From Uliginosibacterium sp. (GTDB taxonomy: Bacteria > Pseudomonadota > Gammaproteobacteria > Burkholderiales > Rhodocyclaceae), in assembly GCA_016718265.1 (NCBI GenBank), contig JADKDZ010000002.1:434001-498000 (forward strand): 64,000 nucleotides of DNA, read 5' to 3'. The stretch's first letter is position 1, and each line of letters opens with the position of its first letter. Position numbers and translations under genes: made by a program. The notes beneath the pieces are model-generated. The model ran no database searches. It saw nothing but the letters and a program-made list of their open reading frames with translations, and was not told the DNA's origin. Positions 49,425 through 55,546 of this stretch are shown in pieces.

Positions 49425-49511
49425 GCCTAACGTAGAGCTAACCGGCTCTGCGCGGCTTTATCGCGCAGCGCCCAGCGACCGAAGGGAGCGAGGCTGAGCG
49501 CCATGTTAGGC
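49425..49511 (-). other. attC site B (87 bp)
   Basis: GCCTAAC (49425-49431) and GTTAGGC (49505-49511) are perfect inverse core sites of the RYYYAAC/GTTRRRY type around an imperfect palindrome. The 91-residue cassette gene's stop codon (minus strand) lies inside the core at 49506-49508, and the next cassette begins eight bases beyond the other core. Confidence 0.88.
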
Positions 49512-49781
49512 CTCGCGGTTTGAAATTTCTGAAAGCTGTTGCACAAAATTCTCTCCAAATATCTGGTCAACTCTTGCGATTGCTTCGATGGCCTCGGTTG
49601 GGTTGAACTGCCGGCCCTCAAGAACCGCTAACGCTTGATTGTGGAGCGCATAGGCAAGATGTGCTGCTGCACGAACCGATGGCTCACCAACAGCATTGCT
49701 ACCCAAATGCCCAGCTAAAAGCAGACGCAGTTCGAAAACGGCAAAGGCCAATATTTTCGCTTGATCAGTGGTGGCAGTCAT
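49506..49781 (-). CDS. Integron-cassette protein, unknown function
   Basis: A 91-residue, mostly helical protein (KILAFAVFELRLLLAGHLGS; AAHLAYALHNQALAVLEG; TEAIEAIARVDQIFGENFVQ). ATG 49781 is 13 bases from the attC A core and the stop lies in attC B, so the gene fills one cassette exactly. The amphipathic helices suggest a small soluble bundle; no family is recognised. An in-frame ATG at 49853 would start inside the attC palindrome and is rejected. Confidence 0.7.
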   Translation of the reverse strand: MTATTDQAKILAFAVFELRLLLAGHLGSNAVGEPSVRAAAHLAYALHNQALAVLEGRQFNPTEAIEAIARVDQIFGENFVQQLSEISNREA

Positions 49782-49794
49782 ATTGGCTAAAGAG

Positions 49795-49877
49795 GTCCAA
49801 CGAATAGCGTTTATCCGCCGCGCGGCGATGCTTGTACAGGGCGTGATCGTCATCGCGGCGGATAAACCTTGTTGGAC
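49795..49877 (-). other. attC site A (83 bp), textbook palindrome
   Basis: GTCCAAC (49795-49801) and GTTGGAC (49871-49877) are perfect inverse core sites. Inside, GTTTATCCGCCGCG (49809-49822) pairs with CGCGGCGGATAAAC (49854-49867), with unequal spacers and a central loop, as in folded attC single strands. The second IS91-type element begins directly at its outer core. Confidence 0.93.
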
Positions 49878-49968
49878 TAAACCGCCGGGCTGGCGGTGGA
49901 TAAGGGGATTGTAAGCCAGAGTGGGTGGATTTCAGGTGCATGGCATGCGCCAAGCGATGGCTGCTGGC

Positions 49969-50012
49969 GCTGCCGAGAGCGTCCTGAGGGGGCGATTCGG
50001 GCTCTCGGCAGC
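49969..50012. repeat. Hairpin in the non-coding end of the IS91-type element
   Basis: Arms GCTGCCGAGAGC (49969-49980) and GCTCTCGGCAGC (50001-50012) pair perfectly over 12 bp; GGTTTT follows on the plus strand. IS91-family ends carry secondary structure at their termination site, so this may be part of it, or a plus-strand terminator. Confidence 0.65.
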
Positions 50013-50130
50013 GGTTTTGCCCCGATGTCACCGGGGCTGCAGGGGTAACGTGCGCGCTGGGTGTGAGCGCCAGCCTGCCCGGTGAGAGCATGTGTGCTGG
50101 ACTTGCGAGCTTTGAAGTGCAGTGGCTTTA

Positions 50131-51293
50131 TCATGGCGGCCCCCGCGTGAGCGGCAGCGATGCCGGCCGGCTCGGCGGCAGAGGCGTCAAGCGCAGGCCG
50201 ACGTGGCCGCAGCACGGACAGCGCTGAAGATCGAGGTGTGCGACACGCTGCATGAACTGCGCCACGCTCTCGACGATGGCCGGATCGGGCTCGGTTGCTG
50301 CAAGGCGGCGCGGGCCTGTGCCAGGCGTTTGTTCTTGTGCGCAGGTGCTAGCAGGCCGTAATGTCGGATGCGCTTGAAACCCGGTGGCAACACATGCAGC
50401 AGGAAACGGCGGATGAACTCGCTGCCTTCGAGCCGGATGGTTCGCCGTTTGCCCTCGCCTGCCTGGTGGGCACGCACCCGGAAGGAAACCTCGTGGGCGT
50501 CGAGGCCGACAATGCGTTCGTTAGAGATGGCGACCCGGTGGGTGTAGCGCCCCAGATACGCCAGCACTTGTTCAGGCCCGCCCAGGGGTTGCTTGGCATA
50601 CACCACCCAGTCATGAGCATGGAGTTGCGCGCGCAGCACCTGCCACTGCGGGTGTGTCATGGCGGGCAAGGCCCCTTGGTTGTGATGCTGCTGCAAGGCG
50701 GTGATGAACTTGCCCCGGAACACGCGCGAGAGGGCTTTGACCGGGAAAAGGAAGCCCCGCTTGGGTTCGCGCCAAGTGCCGTCTGCGCGGAGTGCGCCTC
50801 CGGCCACGAGTGCATGGACATGGACGTGACGCCCCAGGTCTTGCTTCCAGGTGTGTAGCACGAGCGTGAAGGCCAGGCTGCCGCCCAGATGACGCGGATC
50901 GGCCGCGAAGGCGTTCAGTGTCGCGGCGGCCGCGTCGAACAAGGTCTCAAAGAGCAGGCGTGAGCGTTGCGCGATCAGGCCATTGAGGCTGTGGGGCAGC
51001 GTGAAGACCAGGTGGAAGTAGGGTACGGGGAGCAACTCGCGTCGGCGTTGGGCCAGCCAGGCTTCCTTGGCACGGCTTTGACATTGCGGACAGTGTCGAT
51101 TGCGGCAGGAGTGATAGACGTGACGCATCCCGCCGCAGGCCTCGCAGTGCGCCCGGTGTCCGCCCAGTGCGCTTGTGCGGCAAGCCGTGATGGCTCGCCA
51201 GACCTTGGCGTGTGTGCTGCTCAGTGCATGCTGATCCAGATACTGGGGACCTAACTCATTGAGTATCCGGGCCAGACTTGGCCGGGCGCTCAC
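50131..51293 (-). pseudogene. IS91-type transposase with C-terminal frame change
   Basis: A rolling-circle transposase: N-terminal zinc finger (HRAHCEACGGMRHVYHSCRN then RHCPQCQSRAKEAWL), HUH motif in LGRHVHVHALVAGG, catalytic Tyr region LAYLGRYTHRVAISNERIVG, and FIRRFLLHVLPPGFKRIRHY. The uninterrupted frame stops at 50187, but shifting near 50295 gives DPAIVESVAQFMQRVAHLDL followed by QRCPCCGHVGLRL, the expected C-terminal knuckle, ending at 50131. So the last 45 residues are out of frame as sequenced. Start is GTG 51293, directly after the recombinase stop. Activity may survive if the tail is dispensable. Confidence 0.83.
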
Positions 51294-52139
51294 TCAAGGA
51301 CGGGAGAGCAACTCCAGCGGTGAAGGGGTGCCGGTCAGGTGCGCACGCGACAGGTGCAGGTAGCGCATGGTGGTGCTGATGTGCCCGTGGCCGAGCAGGT
51401 TCTGGATGGTGTGCAGATCGACTCCGGCTTCAAGCAGATGGGTCGCAAAGCTGTGGCGCAGGGTGTGGATGCCGCCAGCGTGCGCAATGCCCGCGGCTTG
51501 GCGGGCGGCGTGGTAGATGCGCTGGGCCATGCTCTTGTCCATCGGCCCGGTTCGGAGCTTGTTGGGGAACAGGTACTCGCGTGGCCGTTCGGCACGCCAG
51601 TACAGGCGTAAAGTGTCGAGCAGTTGGGGCGAGAGCAAGGTGTAGCGGTCTTTGCCGCCCTTGCCCTGGCGTACCTTGAGGCACATGCGATCGGGTGCCG
51701 ATTCGATATCACTCAGACGCAGCCTGCAAACCTCCAGCAGACGCAGACCTGCCGCGTAGGTGGTCATCAACAGAGTGCGCGCGCGCAGGTTGGGACTGTG
51801 ATCAAAGAGGCGTTGAACTTCTTCGCGCGAGAGTACCTGCGGCAGCCGCTTGGGCGTCTTGGCCATCGGGATCTCGAGGGCAGAATCAGCTTGCCCCAGT
51901 ACCTTGCCGTAGAAGAAACGCAAGGCGCAGGCCACTTGATTGACACTGGCGTAGGCCAGTTTGCGATCTTGGATCAGGTGCAGCAGATACGCTTGTACTT
52001 CAGAAGTACCAATTTGATCGGGTGAGCGACCGTAGTGTCTGGCCAAGCCCGATACGCAGGCCAGGTAACTCTCGCGGGTGCGCGCAGACAACCCACGCAG
52101 AACCATCGCCTCATCCATCCGTTGCCGCAGTGTGCTCAT
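51294..52139 (-). CDS. Tyrosine recombinase of IS91-type element
   Basis: An intact 281-residue phage-integrase-family protein. N-terminal SAM-like part (LRGLSARTRESYLACVSGLA), core with Arg in AAGLRLLEVCRLRLSDIESA, Lys in QGKGGKDRYTLLS, HTLRHSFATHLLEAG, and LGHGHISTTMRYLHLS with the nucleophile Tyr. ATG 52139 has a GAGGA ribosome site; an open frame to 52232 is not conserved-looking. It is followed without a gap by the transposase. It resembles the recombinase at 46824-47743 in type but not in detail, so the two elements are not recent copies. It is not an integron integrase. Confidence 0.88.
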   Translation of the reverse strand: MSTLRQRMDEAMVLRGLSARTRESYLACVSGLARHYGRSPDQIGTSEVQAYLLHLIQDRKLAYASVNQVACALRFFYGKVLGQADSALEIPMAKTPKRLPQVLSREEVQRLFDHSPNLRARTLLMTTYAAGLRLLEVCRLRLSDIESAPDRMCLKVRQGKGGKDRYTLLSPQLLDTLRLYWRAERPREYLFPNKLRTGPMDKSMAQRIYHAARQAAGIAHAGGIHTLRHSFATHLLEAGVDLHTIQNLLGHGHISTTMRYLHLSRAHLTGTPSPLELLSRP

Positions 52140-52250
52140 GATGCAGTCCTCGTCGCATGCCGGGAACATTCCCGGTATCGAGGATCGCGCCAATATCCCG
52201 CGCACTCCACTCTGCGGTGCGTGGCGCACCACTACCGCGTCAGCGGTTTA

Positions 52251-52632
52251 GTTCAACTTGTTATAGGGAGCAGTTTTGCCGCCTAACATCGGTACGTGCT
52301 CCCTAACATGGCGCGGCCGACTAGCTAAGATTGGCTTCCAGAATGGCTTTGCTCGATTCTGCTGTACGTATGACCACCATGAACAGAATCGACAAAAACC
52401 TCACTCTACAGATTTCAGTTTTCGAGCACCGAACGGCTGCTTTGAAGCGCCAAGTCTGACTGTCCGCTAATGGCGTATTGTGCCATTCGGGCTACCCGAA
52501 AGCGGCCAATCTGCGCCGAATGGCATCTTCCAGAATGCCTGATCGGCAAGTGACGACCCGGAGCGGTCGGTCAGGATTTTGGAAAGCAGATGTCCCTATT
52601 GATTGCAGGGTTAGCCGATTTATGGGGCGTGA
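52251..52632. other. Non-coding stretch right of the IS91-type element
   Basis: No gene is firmly supported. It contains attC-like fragments (GTTCAAC 52251, GCCTAAC 52281, CCCTAAC 52301) and an inverted repeat GGGAGCA / TGCTCCC (52266-52303), then copy 1 of the 138-bp repeat, then a degenerate dispersed motif at 52551-52587. It probably represents cassette or mobile-element remnants. Confidence 0.5.
52327..52464. repeat. 138-bp perfect direct repeat, copy 1
   Basis: Identical to 53110-53247 over 138 bases, offset 783. It ends in CTGACTGTC, after which the copies diverge. Each copy holds a 37-codon open frame beginning MALLDSAVRMTTMNRIDKNL and ending AALKRQV. Confidence 0.95.
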
Positions 52633-53052
52633 TCACATTGCCCCACCGTTTCTCAGGCGCTCGACGACGGTCTCATCCAAAGTTGAATGTTCTTCTCGAT
52701 CTGTGGTCGTGTCGTGCTCAAGCTTCTCTGCCTGCACTATGAGCGCTCGTTTTTTTATAGGGTCTGTTTCCGCGTTTGCTAATTGCCGTGAGTGCTCTGC
52801 GAGAAGTTGAAGAGGGCCTGTGTTTTTTGGTTCCCTTGAACTGATACGGTGGCGTCTTGCTGCCACCCAAAAGGCAGCTAGGGACAGCAATCCAAACCCG
52901 GCGGCGAGACCAAGCTTGCGTTGAGCAAATGCACTAACAGAAGAAGCGACAAATACCACCAGCCCGACCATCGCGATGATGCGAAACACTTTGCTGAGAA
53001 TGGATTCAGCAATGGTTACGGCTCTCTCAGGGATCGAAGCGTTGCGTGGCAT
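52633..53052 (-). CDS. Small membrane-anchored protein, unknown
   Basis: A 139-residue protein from ATG 53052 (MPRNASIPERAVTIAESILS): two hydrophobic segments (IIAMVGLVVFVASSVSAFA and GLAAGFGLLSLAAFWVAA), then a charged helical tail (LLAEHSRQLANAETDPIKKR; EKLEHDTTTDREEHSTLDET). The open frame extends to 53319 through the 138-bp repeat but that part is unlikely to be protein. It lies between the two repeat copies, so it may be the cargo of a small duplicated or mobile unit. No family recognised. Confidence 0.6.
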   Translation of the reverse strand: MPRNASIPERAVTIAESILSKVFRIIAMVGLVVFVASSVSAFAQRKLGLAAGFGLLSLAAFWVAARRHRISSREPKNTGPLQLLAEHSRQLANAETDPIKKRALIVQAEKLEHDTTTDREEHSTLDETVVERLRNGGAM

Positions 53053-53109
53053 ATGGCTACTCAATATAGGATGCAGGTTTGCCGGATTACATTCCGCAGA
53101 AACATGGCG

Positions 53110-53247
53110 AAGATTGGCTTCCAGAATGGCTTTGCTCGATTCTGCTGTACGTATGACCACCATGAACAGAATCGACAAAAACCTCACTCTACAGATTTCA
53201 GTTTTCGAGCACCGAACGGCTGCTTTGAAGCGCCAAGTCTGACTGTC
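53110..53247. repeat. 138-bp perfect direct repeat, copy 2
   Basis: Second copy of the sequence at 52327-52464. ACATGGCG precedes it directly, whereas copy 1 has the same octamer followed by a 13-base insertion before the repeat begins, so the relationship extends slightly upstream. Confidence 0.95.
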
Positions 53248-53518
53248 AGCTCCTGGCCGACTGCAGTCAGCCGACATTTTGCACGGGAGATGGGTCAGTG
53301 TGAAGCGTTGCGATTTCACCTGGGGTGGTGCCCAGCGTCCAGTGATAAAGGCGCCCTGATTGAATCGCTTCAGCTGGGTAGAAGGGAGCTGATATCAGAT
53401 CTTGCTGGTTCCGTTGGTGCGGGGCTTCTGTTGAGCGCAAAAAAGGCCCTTGTTTTCACAAGGGCCAGATGCGTGATGAGGCAACACGCAGGAGAGAAGC
53501 TCTAGGGGGAGGGGGGGC
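53248..53518. other. Non-coding stretch between repeat copy 2 and the PRC-barrel gene
   Basis: No supported gene. A hairpin GGGCCTTG-type element is visible near 53443-53466 (AAGGCCCTTGTTTTCACAAGGGCC: arms GGCCCTTGT and ACAAGGGCC), just downstream of the minus-strand PRC gene, with a short T-run inside the loop only; it may act as its terminator. Confidence 0.5.
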
Positions 53519-53941
53519 TCAGGACTTTGTGCCGTAGTACGAATGTATTTCGTTTGCCCACGCTTGATCGGCCATGTTTGGCCATTTGTTCTTGTCAAAC
53601 CCGGGTGCTTTGCTCAGGCGATCTTTGCTGACATCGAGCGTGAAGCACTTATTCTTCGTGTCAAGACTCAGGGCGTTCCAGGGAACCGCGAAGAGTTTCT
53701 CGCCCATGCTGAGAAAGCCGCCGAAAGCCAGGACGGCATAGTCGACTTTTCCGGTGCGCATATCCAGCATGATCTCTTTGATATCACCCAGATTGTCGCC
53801 ATCCCGGTTGATGACATCGTTGCCGACAAGTGTATCCGCCCCCATGATGTCCGGCCCGGGGCCGGTACTCGTGTCGGGGCCATTCGGTCCACTGTTGCTT
53901 TGCTTGTAAATGCCGTAGGTGTCGCGATCTTCGTAGTTCAT
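53519..53941 (-). CDS. PRC-barrel domain protein
   Basis: A 140-residue protein with one PRC-barrel: MGADTLVGNDVINRDGDNLG, DIKEIMLDMRTGKVDYAVLA and GGFLSMGEKLFAVPWNAL. The N-terminus is a Gly/Pro-rich unstructured tail, the C-terminus a short helix ending HSYYGTKS. PRC-barrels act as binding modules; stand-alone ones are widespread in stress loci, often next to CsbD genes as here (CsbD lies 23 bases upstream on the same strand). Cytosolic; partner unknown. Confidence 0.88.
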   Translation of the reverse strand: MNYEDRDTYGIYKQSNSGPNGPDTSTGPGPDIMGADTLVGNDVINRDGDNLGDIKEIMLDMRTGKVDYAVLAFGGFLSMGEKLFAVPWNALSLDTKNKCFTLDVSKDRLSKAPGFDKNKWPNMADQAWANEIHSYYGTKS

Positions 53942-53964
53942 GTTCGGCCTCTCTGTATTGGGGT

Positions 53965-54141
53965 CTATTCTGCTTGTTTCAGGGCGTGCTTCAAGTCGCC
54001 AGCGATCGCTTGCGCTTTTCCTGCCGCTCGCTGGAACTTGCCTTTGTCTTCGAGTTTCTTGTTGCCGACGATTTTGCCAGTGACTTCCTTGATGCTGCCT
54101 TCTGCTTCCTTGATGTGACCTTTGACTTGATCTTTGTTCAC
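53965..54141 (-). CDS. CsbD family stress protein
   Basis: A 58-residue hydrophilic protein of the CsbD family: NKDQVKGHIKEAEGSIKEVT, GKIVGNKKLEDKGKFQRAAG, KAQAIAGDLKHALKQAE. Start is GTG 54141 with AGGAG eight bases upstream; the in-frame codons further upstream are not family-like. CsbD proteins accumulate in general stress responses in many bacteria; molecular role unknown. Upstream of the PRC-barrel gene, likely one transcript. Confidence 0.9.
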   Translation of the reverse strand: MNKDQVKGHIKEAEGSIKEVTGKIVGNKKLEDKGKFQRAAGKAQAIAGDLKHALKQAE

Positions 54142-54324
54142 GATGTACTCCTGGGTGCGTGGATGAATGCCTGCGTGCCGGATTGGCTGGCTGGCCGCGA
54201 CCGGTGAGTCAAGAATGAACGCGGGATAGCGGCAGGTCTGTGCGGCAGATAACAGAGATAAGTGAATTCGCATGACTCGCACGCGAGGCACGCCTATGCG
54301 CCCGAACCGGCTTCACCATCTTTG

Positions 54325-55056
54325 TTACGTGGCCGGCGTCGGTGGCAAGAGACGCGCGTACTCAGTCTTTACGACGGCATAGCACTCGCAGGCCCTGCGC
54401 TCCAGCCCGGGGCGATCGAGCAGCGTGATGTGACCGCGGTGGTAGCGAATCAGTCCGGAGGCTTGCAGGTGCCCCGCAGCGTCGGTCACGCCTTCGCGGC
54501 GGACACCCAGCATGCTGGCGATCAGCTCCTGCGTCATGGCGAGTTCGTTGCTGCGAAGACGATCAAAGCTCAAGAGCAACCATCGGCAAAGCTGCTGCTC
54601 CAGCGAATGGTGGCGATTGCAAACCGCTGTTTGTGACATCTGTGTGATCAGTGCCTGGGTGTAGCGCAACAAGAGATGAAGCGCCGGGCCGGCACGGTTG
54701 AACTCCTGCAGCATCAGGTGTGCTCTCAGCCGAAAACCCGCGCCGCAGCTTTGCACCACGGCACGGCTGGGTGTGGTGTCACCCCCCATGAAGAGCGAGA
54801 CGCCAACAAGCCCTTCGAACCCTACCAAGGCTATGGCGGCCGAAGCGCCGTTCTCCAGCATGTATTGCAGCGACACGATGGCACTGGTCGGGAAGTAGAC
54901 GTGATGCATCTTGCTGCCGGGCTCATGGAGAACGGTCCCCAGCGGCAAGTCCACCGGCTCCAGTTGCGCCACCCAGCGTGTGCGTTCCGTGTCCGGAAGC
55001 GCGGCCAGCAACTGGTTGTCGAGCGGGAAGGGGGGCGAGCTCATGCATGCTTTCAT
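54325..55056 (-). CDS. Crp/Fnr-family transcription regulator
   Basis: A 243-residue regulator: cyclic-nucleotide-binding fold (LGTVLHEPGSKMHHVYFPTS; IALVGFEGLVGVSLFMGGDT) and a C-terminal winged helix (QQLCRWLLLSFDRLRSNELA; MTQELIASMLGVRREGVTDA as the recognition region). The FNR cysteine cluster is absent and the cAMP-contact residues are not evident, so the effector is unknown; it resembles the helix-rich Crp-like group often found in environmental proteobacteria. Starts at 55056 or 55044 are both possible and neither has a good ribosome site. Divergent from the mgtA unit. Confidence 0.85.
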   Translation of the reverse strand: MKACMSSPPFPLDNQLLAALPDTERTRWVAQLEPVDLPLGTVLHEPGSKMHHVYFPTSAIVSLQYMLENGASAAIALVGFEGLVGVSLFMGGDTTPSRAVVQSCGAGFRLRAHLMLQEFNRAGPALHLLLRYTQALITQMSQTAVCNRHHSLEQQLCRWLLLSFDRLRSNELAMTQELIASMLGVRREGVTDAAGHLQASGLIRYHRGHITLLDRPGLERRACECYAVVKTEYARLLPPTPAT

Positions 55057-55316
55057 AGCGTAGTCGCTGTTCAGGCTAGCACCGTGATAGTGCAGGATGC
55101 GTATCAAGTGACTATCTGGGCAATCGGATCAATCGGGCACAACCCCTCATGGGTGCGGTAACGCACAGACCCGGATGCGTCGGTCGATTAACCATCCTGG
55201 CATAGGTAATTCTGATACTACGCTGGCGTGGTTAATCTCGTTCCCGACCACGTAGGCGATTGGGTTTGTGAGGCACGCCATGCGCGCCACGTGCCCTTAC
55301 TTGACAGGAGGTCACC
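55057..55316. other. Divergent regulatory region between Crp-like gene and the mgtA unit
   Basis: About 260 bases without a gene. AGGAGG lies just before ATG 55317. No Fnr-type TTGAT-N4-ATCAA site or magnesium riboswitch was recognised by eye. Confidence 0.4.
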
Positions 55317-55535
55317 ATGAGTCGTTCTGCCAGACGAAACGCGGCGAGAACGCTACGCGAGATAGCGGCTGCTGAGAGCATTGATTACGGTGACATGCTG
55401 CCGGAGTCAGCGCTTGCTCTCGGGGATCCGCATCGATTGCTGCACCCAAGAGATCACCCATTCCTCAAAGCCAACCGGCGATGGTTGCAGTGTGCGCAGC
55501 CGTTGGTGGCCGTCACCCTCTACCGCCGTGCTTAA
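55317..55535 (+). CDS. Small basic protein upstream of the Mg2+ ATPase
   Basis: A 72-residue protein with a very strong AGGAGG ribosome site six bases before the ATG. It is Arg-rich at the start (MSRSARRNAARTLREIAAAE) and has LLHPRDHPFLKANRRWLQCA near the end. No family is recognised. Its stop is 11 bases before the mgtA ATG, which has only a poor ribosome site overlapping this stop codon (TAAGG), so translation of the two is probably coupled. Confidence 0.65.
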   Translation: MSRSARRNAARTLREIAAAESIDYGDMLPESALALGDPHRLLHPRDHPFLKANRRWLQCAQPLVAVTLYRRA

Positions 55536-55546
55536 GGCACACAAAG

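Larger units (their letters stand above)
49878..52250 (-). mobile_element. IS91-type element abutting attC A
   Basis: Contains a tyrosine recombinase and an HUH transposase in one minus-strand operon. Left end TAAACCGCC (from 49878) and right end GCGGTTTA (to 52250) are inverse to each other; with one further flanking base this is a 9-bp match (CTAAACCGC / GCGGTTTAG). The right flank continues GTTCAACTTG, containing GTTC and CTTG, complements of the GAAC and CAAG targets described for IS91. The non-coding left end (49878-50130) holds a 12-bp hairpin. Confidence 0.72.

Noticed and set aside
49242..49430. 62-codon plus-strand open frame ending in the attC core
   Set aside because: It is opposite the better-supported minus-strand cassette gene; cassette orientation and leader length favour the minus strand.
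46824..52139. Integron integrase among the two tyrosine recombinases
   Set aside because: Both recombinases are directly coupled to IS91-type transposases, and no IntI-specific extra helix was recognised.
52633..53319. 228-codon version of the small membrane protein
   Set aside because: Its first 89 codons traverse the 138-bp repeat; ATG 53052 begins the plausible protein.
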